A stretch of 24,872 nucleotides of DNA from Bacillota bacterium (lineage in GTDB: Bacteria > Bacillota > Bacilli > Lactobacillales > Aerococcaceae), in the NCBI GenBank assembly GCA_023442905.1, contig JAEZWY010000119.1, positions 1 to 24,872 on the forward strand. The letters are read 5' to 3'. The position numbers were made by a program, and so were the translations under genes. The notes beneath the pieces were generated by a model. It saw nothing but the letters and a program-made list of their open reading frames with translations, searched no databases and was not told the DNA's origin. How positions within the stretch are numbered: position 1 is the first letter of the stretch; each line of letters begins with the position of its first letter. Shown piece by piece: positions 16,773 through 24,007 of the stretch.

Positions 16773-18188
16773 ATGAAATCAAAATTATTTCCTAAAAAGT
16801 TACAAATGCCCAATGCATTAGTACTTTTATTTTCAATCATGGTCATCATGATGGTATTAACATGGCTTATTCCTGCAGGGGAGTTTGAACGAACGCTGGT
16901 CGATGATCGGACTGTTTTAGTACCAGATTCTTTCCATTTTATTGATTCTAGCCCACAAAATCCCTTCCAGTTGATTCTGGCCTTACCGCAAGCTTTTATT
17001 GAGGTAGGATCTATCGTATTCTTCCTCTTTATCACAGGTGGATCATTCAAATTAATTAACGAAACAGGCATTCTTGAAGCCTTAATGGGTCGTTTAGTCC
17101 GTGCCTTAAAAGGACGCGAGGAGGTCTTCATTCCTATTCTGGTTTTTGTGACTGGTTTAGGTGGTGCCACTTTAGGTTTATCAGAGGAAATTATCCTCTT
17201 CATTCCAATCGGTATCGCACTAGCTAGAGCTTTAGGCTACGACGCCATGACAGGGATTGCTGTTTTAATTCTTGGGGCTGCGGTCGGCTTTAATGCCGGT
17301 TTTATGAACCCATTCTCAGTAGGTGTTGCCCAAGCCTTAGCCGAATTACCATTATTCTCAGGTGTTGGCTTACGTATCGCCTTATTCATTGTTCTTTGGG
17401 CAGTGACAACGATTTTTATTATGCGTTATGCGAAAAAAGTTAAAGCTGATCCAAGCAAAAGCGACGTTGCTGATTTAGAAACTGCTGATAAAGCGCAAGA
17501 TGACTATGTAGACCTGAATGAACAGGAACTACCAACATTTTCATCACGCCACAAATGGATTTCATTGGCTTTACTTGTTGGTTTTTCTATAATGATTTAT
17601 GGTGTATTCCAAATTGGTTGGTTTATTGATGAATTAGGCGCGATGTTCTTTACAATGGCAGTAGTATCCGCATTAATTGGTGGTTTACCAACTGGAAAAA
17701 TAGCTGATACGTTCGTTGCGGGAGCTGGTGAGATGACATTTTCTGTCTTAGCCATAGTATTCGCACGTGGTATTTTAGTCGTGATGGAAAATGGGATGAT
17801 TTTAGATACAATTATTTTCTATCTTGTACAAGTAGTCAATATTTTCCCAGCTATCTTGGGTTCTGTAGGGATGTACGTTATTCAAATTTTAATTAACTTC
17901 TTTATTCCATCAGGATCAGGTCAAGCTGCTGCGACAATGCCAATTATGTTACCGATTGCTGACTCATTAGATGTTACAAGACAAACAGCTGTACTTGCCT
18001 TCCAATTAGGGTCTGGTTTTATGGATGCCATCATTCCAACTTCAGGTGTCCTAATGGCCGAGTTATCATTAGCTAAAATACCATATAACAAGTGGTTCAA
18101 ATGGTTTATGCCACTACTAGTTATTTATATCTTAATCGGTTTGGTATTCTTAATTGCTGCTCACTTTGTTAGTTATGGTCCATTCTAG
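16773..18188 (+). CDS. YfcC-family membrane carrier under lysine-riboswitch control
   Basis: The 471-residue, highly hydrophobic protein (about 11-12 membrane segments) belongs to the YfcC/DcuC-like carrier family (ion-transporter superfamily with AbgT and NhaC). Family features are the N-terminal 'LTWLIPAGEFER', 'FVTGLGGATLGLSEE', the 'GFNAGFMNPFSVGVAQ' re-entrant-type loop and 'FFIPSGSGQAAATMPIM' near the end. A charged cytoplasmic loop (about residues 220-260) separates the two halves. AAAAGGAG (16758-16765) precedes the ATG. The lysine riboswitch upstream and the amidohydrolase 17 bp downstream suggest uptake of lysine or, more interestingly, of a lysine-containing conjugate. YfcC substrates are poorly known, so the substrate is inference only. 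Confidence 0.85.
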   Translation: MKSKLFPKKLQMPNALVLLFSIMVIMMVLTWLIPAGEFERTLVDDRTVLVPDSFHFIDSSPQNPFQLILALPQAFIEVGSIVFFLFITGGSFKLINETGILEALMGRLVRALKGREEVFIPILVFVTGLGGATLGLSEEIILFIPIGIALARALGYDAMTGIAVLILGAAVGFNAGFMNPFSVGVAQALAELPLFSGVGLRIALFIVLWAVTTIFIMRYAKKVKADPSKSDVADLETADKAQDDYVDLNEQELPTFSSRHKWISLALLVGFSIMIYGVFQIGWFIDELGAMFFTMAVVSALIGGLPTGKIADTFVAGAGEMTFSVLAIVFARGILVVMENGMILDTIIFYLVQVVNIFPAILGSVGMYVIQILINFFIPSGSGQAAATMPIMLPIADSLDVTRQTAVLAFQLGSGFMDAIIPTSGVLMAELSLAKIPYNKWFKWFMPLLVIYILIGLVFLIAAHFVSYGPF

Positions 18189-18205
18189 AAAGGATTGAAA
18201 TATTT

Positions 18206-19372
18206 ATGACTGTAAAAGAAAAATTACACCAAGCAGTTACTAGCTTGGAAGGTGACTTAAGAGGATTGAGCGATTATATTTTTGCAAATCCAGAATTAGG
18301 GCACCAAGAGTTTAAATCTTCAAAAGCGCATATTGAATTACTGGAAAAACACGGTTTTACGGTTGAAACACCCTACGCAGGTTTTGATACAGCCTTTAGA
18401 GCAACATTCGATTCGGGGCAGTCTGGCCCTACGATTGCCTACTTGTCTGAATACGATGCTTTACCATCAATTGGTCATGGCTGTGGTCATAATATGCTAG
18501 GAACGGTCGATACAGGGGCAGGTATCGCTTTGTCAAAAGTCATCAATGAAATAGGCGGGCGAGTAGTTGTTTTAGGCACGCCAGCAGAAGAGACGACCGG
18601 GACTAAAGTAGATATGGCCAATAGTGGAGTATTTGACGATGTAGATGTCGCTATGTGTACCCATCCTTCAGATGAAAACACGATGTCTGGTACCTCAATG
18701 GCTATCCATCCTATTGCTTTTGAATTCTTTGGAAAACCAGCTCATGCTGCTGAAGCACCGGATGAAGGGATTAATGCTTTAGATGCCATGTTAAACTTAT
18801 TTAACAATATCAATAGCCTACGCCAAGAAATGCGTCCATCTGCTCGTGTTCATGGAATTATAACCCATGGTGGAGACGCTGCTAATATAATCCCAGAATA
18901 TACAAGAGCAGAATTCTATGTACGTGCTCTAGATACACCTTATATGGAAGTTTTATCTGAAAAAATTATCAATTGTGCAAAAGCTGCTGCGCTTGCTAGT
19001 GGCTGTACTATGAAGCATACAGACTTTGAAAATATCTACAAAGATATGATTACAAATGAGACTTTATCTCAGGTTTACAATGACAATGCAGGAGAATTGG
19101 GTATTGAAATGGTGCCTGAAAAAGTGGGTGAAAATGGTTCAATCGATATGGGAGATGTGAGTCATGTTGTCCCTTCAATCCATTCATATTATTCAATTAC
19201 AGATGGTAAACGCGTTATTGGTCATACACCTGAGTTTAGAGACTGTACACAAACACCATTTGCTTATGACATGATGATGAAGGTTGTTGAAACGTTAGCT
19301 AGAACAGGTATTGACGTTATTGATCAACCCGAATTACTTGAAGCAATTAAAGAAGAGTTTAATAATAGATAG
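18206..19372 (+). CDS. M20-family amidohydrolase, similar to basic-dipeptide (Xaa-Lys/Arg) dipeptidases
   Basis: The 388-residue protein is a two-domain M20 metallo-amidohydrolase. Visible metal and catalytic residues are Cys93 and His95 in GHGCGHN, Glu128/Glu129 in TPAEETTG, His153 in CTHPS, and His340 in GHTPEF. The lid/dimerisation domain is about residues 165-285, starting IAFEFFGKPAHAA. The 'SEYDALPSIGHGCGHN' block and 'GSIDMGDVSHVVPSIH' are characteristic of the PM20D2/AbgB-like branch, whose animal member cleaves beta-alanyl-lysine and similar peptides with a basic C-terminal residue. It is in one operon with the YfcC carrier behind a lysine riboswitch, so release of lysine from an imported conjugate is a coherent hypothesis. 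Other M20 activities (N-acetyl-diaminopimelate deacetylase, aminobenzoyl-glutamate hydrolase) remain possible. Confidence 0.85.
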   Translation: MTVKEKLHQAVTSLEGDLRGLSDYIFANPELGHQEFKSSKAHIELLEKHGFTVETPYAGFDTAFRATFDSGQSGPTIAYLSEYDALPSIGHGCGHNMLGTVDTGAGIALSKVINEIGGRVVVLGTPAEETTGTKVDMANSGVFDDVDVAMCTHPSDENTMSGTSMAIHPIAFEFFGKPAHAAEAPDEGINALDAMLNLFNNINSLRQEMRPSARVHGIITHGGDAANIIPEYTRAEFYVRALDTPYMEVLSEKIINCAKAAALASGCTMKHTDFENIYKDMITNETLSQVYNDNAGELGIEMVPEKVGENGSIDMGDVSHVVPSIHSYYSITDGKRVIGHTPEFRDCTQTPFAYDMMMKVVETLARTGIDVIDQPELLEAIKEEFNNR

Positions 19373-19378
19373 AAAAAG

Positions 19379-19406
19379 ATCGCTCAAGATTACTTGGGCG
19401 ATTTTT
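19379..19406 (+). terminator. Terminator of the riboswitch operon
   Basis: Hairpin ATCGCTCAAG / CTTGGGCGAT (one G-U pair) with a four-base loop, then TTTTT, 6 bp after the amidohydrolase stop. Confidence 0.88.
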
Positions 19407-19427
19407 CACTTTATAAATACTTATAGC

Positions 19428-19706
19428 TTATGAATCTGAACGGTCAGCCATCCAACGTTTCTGATGACCACGTGAAATACGCATAATTTCAGTATATAGA
19501 TCAGCTAATTCTTCTCTTAAACTGCTATCCTCCAAGTATCCCTGCACTTTTTCAATAACAGCTGTCTCTCTACCAGTATCAAGAATTTCTTTATTATTGG
19601 CTAACTTTACTTGAGCCACTTGTTCCACCATTTTCGTTCTTTCTTCAAATAATTGAACAATCTCACGGTCAATACGGTCGATTTCTTTACGTTCTTTCTC
19701 TAACAT
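19428..19706 (-). CDS. aroQ: Chorismate mutase, AroQ type
   Basis: This 92-residue all-helical protein begins MLEKERKEIDRIDREIVQLF and continues with EERTKMVEQVAQVK and TGRETAVIEKV, the pattern of the monofunctional AroQ fold (conserved 'IDxIDxEIVxLxxxR', 'VAxxK', 'R...V...'). It converts chorismate to prephenate on the way to Phe and Tyr. The frame can be extended five codons to a TTG at 19721, but that extension consists of the AAGGAG ribosome binding site of the ATG at 19706, so 19706 is the start. It is alone on the minus strand with its own promoter, not in an aro operon. AroQ-like domains also occur as regulatory parts of DAHP synthase, but no fusion is seen here. Confidence 0.87.
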   Translation of the reverse strand: MLEKERKEIDRIDREIVQLFEERTKMVEQVAQVKLANNKEILDTGRETAVIEKVQGYLEDSSLREELADLYTEIMRISRGHQKRWMADRSDS

Positions 19707-19757
19707 AGCGATCTCCTTCAATAAATCTCTTATCCTGTTATTTGGTAGTGTTCTTAT

Positions 19758-19781
19758 ATAGGTAAACCGGATGATACCTAT
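19758..19781. promoter_or_regulatory. Inverted repeat in the chorismate mutase leader
   Basis: ATAGGTA (19758-19764) and TACCTAT (19775-19781) are perfect 7-bp arms around a 10-base spacer with CCGG. It lies between the aroQ -10 and its start codon. An operator or a small leader hairpin is possible; no regulator is known. Confidence 0.4.
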
Positions 19782-19804
19782 TTATACAGTATTTCGTCTA
19801 ATTC

Positions 19805-19833
19805 ATTATAGATAAGTAGGAAAATAAAAGCAA
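19805..19833 (-). promoter_or_regulatory. Promoter of the chorismate mutase gene
   Basis: On the minus strand: -35 TTGCTT (19828-19833), a 17-bp spacer and a perfect -10 TATAAT (19805-19810). The leader is then about 90 bases long. Confidence 0.6.
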
Positions 19834-19868
19834 TCGCAATTCTGTCTTATAGTCGCTAGATTGAATCG

Positions 19869-19897
19869 TTGACGAGAACCTCAAATATCGTTATACT
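19869..19897 (+). promoter_or_regulatory. Promoter of the D-serine dehydratase gene
   Basis: -35 TTGACG (19869-19874), a 17-bp spacer and -10 TATACT (19892-19897), 5 of 6 matches in each box. It ends 56 bp before the dsdA ATG. Confidence 0.78.
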
Positions 19898-19953
19898 TTT
19901 TAAGTTGAAAAATGTGCATTATATAAAATAATCTATATGAAGGGTGGATAGAT

Positions 19954-21306
19954 ATGTCAACAGAATCCATATCTGAAGCAAGAAATCAAATGAATCAAAA
20001 AATATTAGGTGATATTCGGAACCGTAAACCCGTTTTTTGGGAAAATGACAGTCACATACCTTTCAAAAATTTAAAAGGGCAATTAGATGTCTCAGTTCTT
20101 GAAATTAAGGATGCTGAAGCGCGTTTAAAACGTTTCGCACCTTTTATTAAGGCAGTTTTTGAGGATACAGTAGCATTAGATGGGCTAATTGAATCACCAA
20201 TTTCTGATATTGGTCAATTCAAATCAGCCTTAGAAGACAATTATGACTTTTCTTTCCCAGGAAAAATGTTACTAAAACGGGATGATTTGTTGCCAATTGC
20301 AGGTACAATAAAAGCTCGCGGTGCTATTTATGAAGTCTTACGTCATGCAGAAGCTTTAGCATTTGAAGAAAAATTATTATCTGGTTACGATGATGACTAT
20401 GCCAAATTTGCGACGAAAGCTTTCCAAGACTTTTTTAAACAATATACTGTAGTAGTTGGGACGACTGGTAATCTTGGTATATCTTCAGGTGTGATGTCAG
20501 CAAAAATAGGCTTCAATGTCCAAGTTCACATGTCGCATGAAGCGAAACAATGGAAGAAAGATTATCTTAGAAGTCATGGCGTTCAGGTAGTCGAACATAA
20601 AACGAATTTTACAGAAGCTGTAGATCAGGGGAGACAGTCGGCACTATCTGACCCCTATGCATACTTTATTGATGATGAACATTCTATACAATTGTTCTTG
20701 GGCTACACAACAGCCGCATCAAGATTAGAGAAGCAACTGGAAGAACGAGACATTATCGTTGATGAGGATCATCCGCTGATGGTCTACCTACCATGTGGTG
20801 TTGGCGGAAGTCCTGGTGGTATTACTTATGGTTTAAAACAAATTTACGGCGATAATGTTCACTGTTTCTTTGCACAACCAACTCATGTACCATCTATGCT
20901 ACTTGGTTTGATATCTAAGAAATTTGCTGATATTTCAGTGTATGATTTTGGGATTGATGGGCTAACAGTCATGGATGGCTTAGCTGTTCCAAGAACATCT
21001 CAAATTGTTGCGAAGTTGATGTCAGGAATCTTTGATGGTGGCTACACCTTAACAGATAAAGAATCTAACCGACTATTAACCACCCTTATAGATGTTGAAA
21101 ATATCTTTGTAGAACCAGCTGCAACTGCCGGATTAGTGGGGCCGCAAAAGTTATTTGCAACGACTGCCGGTAAAAATTATCTAGTCCAAAAGAATTTAAT
21201 GGACAAAGTTGACCATATGACGCATATTGCGTGGGCTACTGGTGGGTCCATGGTACCAGCAGATGAACAAGTATTATTCTATGAAAAGGCCAAAATCAAC
21301 CAATAA
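19954..21306 (+). CDS. dsdA: D-serine dehydratase (D-serine ammonia-lyase)
   Basis: This PLP enzyme deaminates D-serine to pyruvate and ammonia in the cytoplasm. The 450-residue length matches DsdA (about 440). The PLP lysine is Lys120 in LPIAGTIKARGAIYEVL, TTGNLGIS follows, the phosphate-binding glycine loop is PCGVGGSPGG, and the C-terminal part has HIAWATGGSMVP. The N-terminal NRKPVFWEN and the 'KRDDLLPIAGTIKARG' block separate DsdA from threonine dehydratases. It is monocistronic: own strong promoter upstream and terminator downstream. No DsdC-type LysR regulator or DsdX permease lies next to it, so it may be constitutive or controlled from elsewhere. It could detoxify D-serine or use it as a pyruvate source. 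Confidence 0.93.
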   Translation: MSTESISEARNQMNQKILGDIRNRKPVFWENDSHIPFKNLKGQLDVSVLEIKDAEARLKRFAPFIKAVFEDTVALDGLIESPISDIGQFKSALEDNYDFSFPGKMLLKRDDLLPIAGTIKARGAIYEVLRHAEALAFEEKLLSGYDDDYAKFATKAFQDFFKQYTVVVGTTGNLGISSGVMSAKIGFNVQVHMSHEAKQWKKDYLRSHGVQVVEHKTNFTEAVDQGRQSALSDPYAYFIDDEHSIQLFLGYTTAASRLEKQLEERDIIVDEDHPLMVYLPCGVGGSPGGITYGLKQIYGDNVHCFFAQPTHVPSMLLGLISKKFADISVYDFGIDGLTVMDGLAVPRTSQIVAKLMSGIFDGGYTLTDKESNRLLTTLIDVENIFVEPAATAGLVGPQKLFATTAGKNYLVQKNLMDKVDHMTHIAWATGGSMVPADEQVLFYEKAKINQ

Positions 21307-21320
21307 TAAAGAATCTAATA

Positions 21321-21360
21321 AAGAGAGTGACCGGGTTTAAAAGTTTGGTCACTCTCTTTT
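21321..21360 (+). terminator. Terminator of dsdA
   Basis: Perfect 12-bp stem AAGAGAGTGACC / GGTCACTCTCTT with a 14-base loop, ending in TTTT. The A run on the 5' side is short. Confidence 0.88.
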
Positions 21361-21552
21361 ACTATATTGGGTTGAAAGAATACTACATATTGCATTCACC
21401 TAAAGTATATATTATTGCAAAATAAACCAGTTAATCATTTTTTGAATAATTAACAAAAAAACAAATTTGGTTCCTTAAACTTGTGTATTTTGTCATTTTA
21501 AAATGTTTAAAATCTTAACTTCGCACTAGAAAATGTGATAAAACCTACAATC

Positions 21553-21566
21553 TTGTAATATTACAA
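21553..21566. promoter_or_regulatory. Perfect 14-bp palindrome upstream of the sugar transporter
   Basis: TTGTAATATTACAA is a perfect dyad with the 5-4-5 geometry of Crp/Fnr-family boxes (TTGNN-N4-NNCAA). Its centre is about 74 bp upstream of the predicted transporter start. A Crp/Fnr regulator is encoded 1.8 kb away. Binding is inference; chance in AT-rich DNA is possible. Confidence 0.4.
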
Positions 21567-21590
21567 TAAAAATAGTTTGCAATTTTAATA

Positions 21591-21627
21591 ATAAACCGTT
21601 TACATCTCATTGATTATTGAGTACAAT
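21591..21627 (+). promoter_or_regulatory. Sugar-transporter promoter with an overlapping cre-like site
   Basis: -35 TTTACA (21599-21604), a 17-bp spacer and -10 TACAAT (21622-21627), each 5 of 6. The -35 overlaps ATAAACCGTTTACA (21591-21604), which on the minus strand matches 12 of 14 cre positions. CcpA control of transporter expression is therefore likely. Confidence 0.68.
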
Positions 21628-21663
21628 ATGAAATATAAATAAGTGCACTAATTATTTTATATT

Positions 21664-21683
21664 GTGAATTTTGTAAAAATCAC
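21664..21683. promoter_or_regulatory. 20-bp dyad in the transporter leader
   Basis: GTGAATTTTgtAAAAATCAC is an inverted repeat with one mismatched pair, located between the transcription start and the GGAGG ribosome binding site. Its TTGTGA...TCAC ends recall Rex or Crp boxes, but the spacing is too long for either. It could be a downstream operator or a weak leader hairpin. Confidence 0.4.
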
Positions 21684-21708
21684 TTGAGACAAAATTGTGG
21701 AGGTTATT

Positions 21709-23097
21709 ATGAGTCAAGAAAATAAATTGAGAGTAAGCCGTTCTTTCGGCATGCGCGACAAATTAGGATATATGATTGGGAACATTGGTAACGATCTAAC
21801 ATTCTTCCTTGCTTCAAACTATTTCATGGTATTCTATACAAACGTTATGGGTGTTTCACCAGCAATGGTTGGTACACTATTTGGTATCGCTCGTTTAGTT
21901 GATGCTTTTACTGATGTTGGTATGGGTGTTATTGCGGATAATGCTGTTACAACTCGCGTAGGTAAATTTAAACCTTGGTTACGTAGAATGGCTTTTCCGG
22001 TCGGAATTGCAAGCGCTTTAATGTATAACAGTTTCATTATAGACTGGACACCAACAGCTAAAGTTATTTATATGTTTGTTACTTATTTATTATGGGGATC
22101 AATTTTCTATACTTCAATCAACATTCCTTACGGTTCATTAGCATCTGTGATATCTGGTAAATCAGAAGACCGTGCGAACTTATCTACTTTCCGTTCAATG
22201 GGATCTACTTTAATCCAATTTAGTTTAGGTTTCGTTGTACCATTAATTGCCTATAGTGCAGACGGTAAAGTATTAGCTGATAACTTCATGTGGTTAGGTG
22301 TTGCCTTAGGTTTAGCCGCTGCTTTATGTTACTTAGCTTGTTACGGTATGGTTGAAGAACGTGTTGAATTACCACAAGGTGAAAAATTCAGTGTCGGACA
22401 AATGTTATCTGACCTTGGTGAATTGATTAAAGACCGTGGATTCTTAGGTTTAATGTTCTCTACAATGTTTATGTTGGCTGGTTTAATCTCATTAGGTCAA
22501 TTATTACAGTACATGTACTTAGACTACTTCCAAAATACACGTATCTTAACAATTGCCACTGCAGGTATGACTTTAAGTGCTTTATTAATCGCACCATTTG
22601 TAAGTTCAATTACGAAAAAATTTGGTAAAAAAGAAGCTGGATCATTCGCCCTAATCGGTGCAGGCTTAATCTATGTCATTGCTTTCGTATTAAGAATTCA
22701 AAATCCATTAGTATTTGCCATCTTAGTTATCGTTGCTGGTATGGTTATGGGTTACTACACTATGGCAATGTACTCTTACGTAACAGACGTTATTGATGAC
22801 TTCTACATCAAACGTGGTACACGTAAAGATGGTACAATCTACGCAGTTTACTCATTTACACGTAAAGTAGGTCAAGCGATTGCTGGTCTCTTAGCCGGTG
22901 CTTTACTAACACAAATTGGTTATGTTTCAGGTGCTGAACAACAAACTGCTGAAGTAGCGAATAGTATCTACAGCCTTGGTACAATATTACCAGGTGGATT
23001 ACTATTAGCAGCAGGTTTAATCTTGTTATTCATGTATCCACTAAACAAACAAAAAGTAAACGAAAATATACGTATTATCGAAAGCGAAACCAAATAA
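21709..23097 (+). CDS. GPH-family sugar:cation symporter (MelB/UidB/YicJ type)
   Basis: The 462-residue, 12-segment carrier belongs to the glycoside-pentoside-hexuronide family of the major facilitator superfamily. It shows 'KLGYMIGNIGNDLTFFL', then 'ARLVDAFTDVGMGVIADN' (the MelB Asp-rich helix), 'GKFKPWLRR' in the 2-3 loop, 'SINIPYGSLASVISG', and 'GTRKDGTIYAVYSFTRKVG' near the end. The C-terminal PTS EIIA-like domain of LacS is absent. The frame extends to a GTG at 21697, but GGAGG (21699-21703) points to the ATG at 21709. No glycosidase is adjacent, so the substrate (beta-glucoside, pentoside or glucuronide are family options) cannot be told. Codons are highly biased toward TTA, GGT and GAA, suggesting strong expression. 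Confidence 0.9.
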   Translation: MSQENKLRVSRSFGMRDKLGYMIGNIGNDLTFFLASNYFMVFYTNVMGVSPAMVGTLFGIARLVDAFTDVGMGVIADNAVTTRVGKFKPWLRRMAFPVGIASALMYNSFIIDWTPTAKVIYMFVTYLLWGSIFYTSINIPYGSLASVISGKSEDRANLSTFRSMGSTLIQFSLGFVVPLIAYSADGKVLADNFMWLGVALGLAAALCYLACYGMVEERVELPQGEKFSVGQMLSDLGELIKDRGFLGLMFSTMFMLAGLISLGQLLQYMYLDYFQNTRILTIATAGMTLSALLIAPFVSSITKKFGKKEAGSFALIGAGLIYVIAFVLRIQNPLVFAILVIVAGMVMGYYTMAMYSYVTDVIDDFYIKRGTRKDGTIYAVYSFTRKVGQAIAGLLAGALLTQIGYVSGAEQQTAEVANSIYSLGTILPGGLLLAAGLILLFMYPLNKQKVNENIRIIESETK

Positions 23098-23158
23098 TTT
23101 ATTTCATTAGAAACTAATGTCTTTGCTTAAACAATGATGAAAATTGCTTATTAATTTG

Positions 23159-23211
23159 ACTCTCTTAGGTAAACTGATGATATCTATCAGCTTCTCTAAG
23201 AGAGTTTTTTT
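23159..23211 (+). terminator. Terminator of the sugar-transporter gene
   Basis: Outer stem ACTCTCTTAG / CTAAGAGAGT and an inner stem CTGAT / ATCAG, followed by seven T residues. The two-tier hairpin is longer than usual but has a clear T tail. Confidence 0.85.
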
Positions 23212-23255
23212 ATTTGCTTATTTTACCTGTTGAAGATACTTAGTTTAAACAAATA

Positions 23256-23298
23256 AACACCGAACATCTCCAACGTAGGAATATGTTCGGTGTTTTAA
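23256..23298. terminator. Terminator between the transporter and the Crp/Fnr gene
   Basis: Perfect 12-bp stem AACACCGAACAT / ATGTTCGGTGTT with a 15-base loop. The TTTT and AATTTT to the right and AAATAA to the left let it serve the minus-strand operon, and possibly act as a second plus-strand stop. Confidence 0.85.
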
Positions 23299-23341
23299 TT
23301 TTATAATGGTTATTTCATAAGTACTTGTTCAAATAATTGAT

Positions 23342-23992
23342 TTAGCAAAAGACTTCTATCTGATGATTTTGCCATTCTTTAATCTTTCCTTCTTCAGCTA
23401 GTTGGTGTAATGACCGACTTAGCGTTTCAGAAGTCATGCCTAGGAAGCCTGCTAAAAAGCGTTTGGTCTCTTCGTGACAGAAAATTTTGTGCCCATTCAC
23501 AATCTGGGCTTCCTTGCAGATAAAGTTAAATAAACGGTCTTTTGCAGTACATGTCGATAACCATACGGCCTGTTCTTCAGAAGCATGTAAACGTTGAGAT
23601 AAAGCTTCAATCATCTTAAGGGATAATTGCGGGTAGTCCACCAGCAGTTGTTTAAATTGTTGATTTTCAATCAGGTAAATTTCACTTTTTACCATAGCTA
23701 CGGCATGCGCCTTGCGGATACCTTCAAATAGGGCTAGTTCACCAGTAAATTCCATCGGTGCAATCATCCGGATGATTTGTTCGTTTCCCAACTCTGATAA
23801 TCTAAAGATCTTTACTTTACCAGTTAATACAAAGAGAAAATAGCGGGCTTCTGTATTGGTTGCGTAGACCACTTCATTTCGTTTGTACAAGCGTTTAGTA
23901 AAATAAGGGACAATTTGTTCAAGCGTTTGACAATCAAGCTCTTTGAATAGGTCAAATTGTCTTAGATCATTGATTTTATCCTGGGCTAACAT
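23342..23992 (-). CDS. Crp/Fnr-family transcriptional regulator
   Basis: The 216-residue protein has an N-terminal cyclic-nucleotide-binding-type beta-roll (about residues 12-125, with 'FVLTGKVKIFRL' and 'FTGELALFEG'), a dimerisation helix and a C-terminal winged helix-turn-helix (about 145-216). The recognition helix reads TSETLSRSL, keeping the Glu-xx-Ser-Arg residues used by FNR-type proteins to read TTGA half-sites. The N-terminal Cys cluster of oxygen-sensing FNR is absent (single Cys near residue 21), so an Fe-S sensor of that type is unlikely; the effector is unknown. It starts 15 bp after the etfA stop and has a poor ribosome binding site, suggesting expression by coupling to the upstream gene. 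A role in redox or electron-transfer gene control fits the context but is inferred. Confidence 0.87.
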   Translation of the reverse strand: MLAQDKINDLRQFDLFKELDCQTLEQIVPYFTKRLYKRNEVVYATNTEARYFLFVLTGKVKIFRLSELGNEQIIRMIAPMEFTGELALFEGIRKAHAVAMVKSEIYLIENQQFKQLLVDYPQLSLKMIEALSQRLHASEEQAVWLSTCTAKDRLFNFICKEAQIVNGHKIFCHEETKRFLAGFLGMTSETLSRSLHQLAEEGKIKEWQNHQIEVFC

Positions 23993-24007
23993 ATTTTCAC
24001 ATCATTG

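Noticed and set aside
16598..16795. 65-codon ORF in the riboswitch region
   Set aside because: It runs through the aptamer, the terminator and into the carrier gene out of frame, with no ribosome binding site and no family-like sequence.
16748..17203. 151-codon minus-strand ORF opposite the carrier gene
   Set aside because: Its composition (rich in Lys, Arg, Ser, Thr) is that of an antisense reading of a hydrophobic membrane protein; no start signal.
21662..21685. Rex or Crp operator in the transporter leader
   Set aside because: The TTGTGA and TCAC ends are too far apart (12 bases between TGTGA and TCAC) for a canonical Rex box (TTGTGAA-W4-TTCACAA) or Crp box (TGTGA-N6-TCACA). It is kept only as an unassigned dyad.
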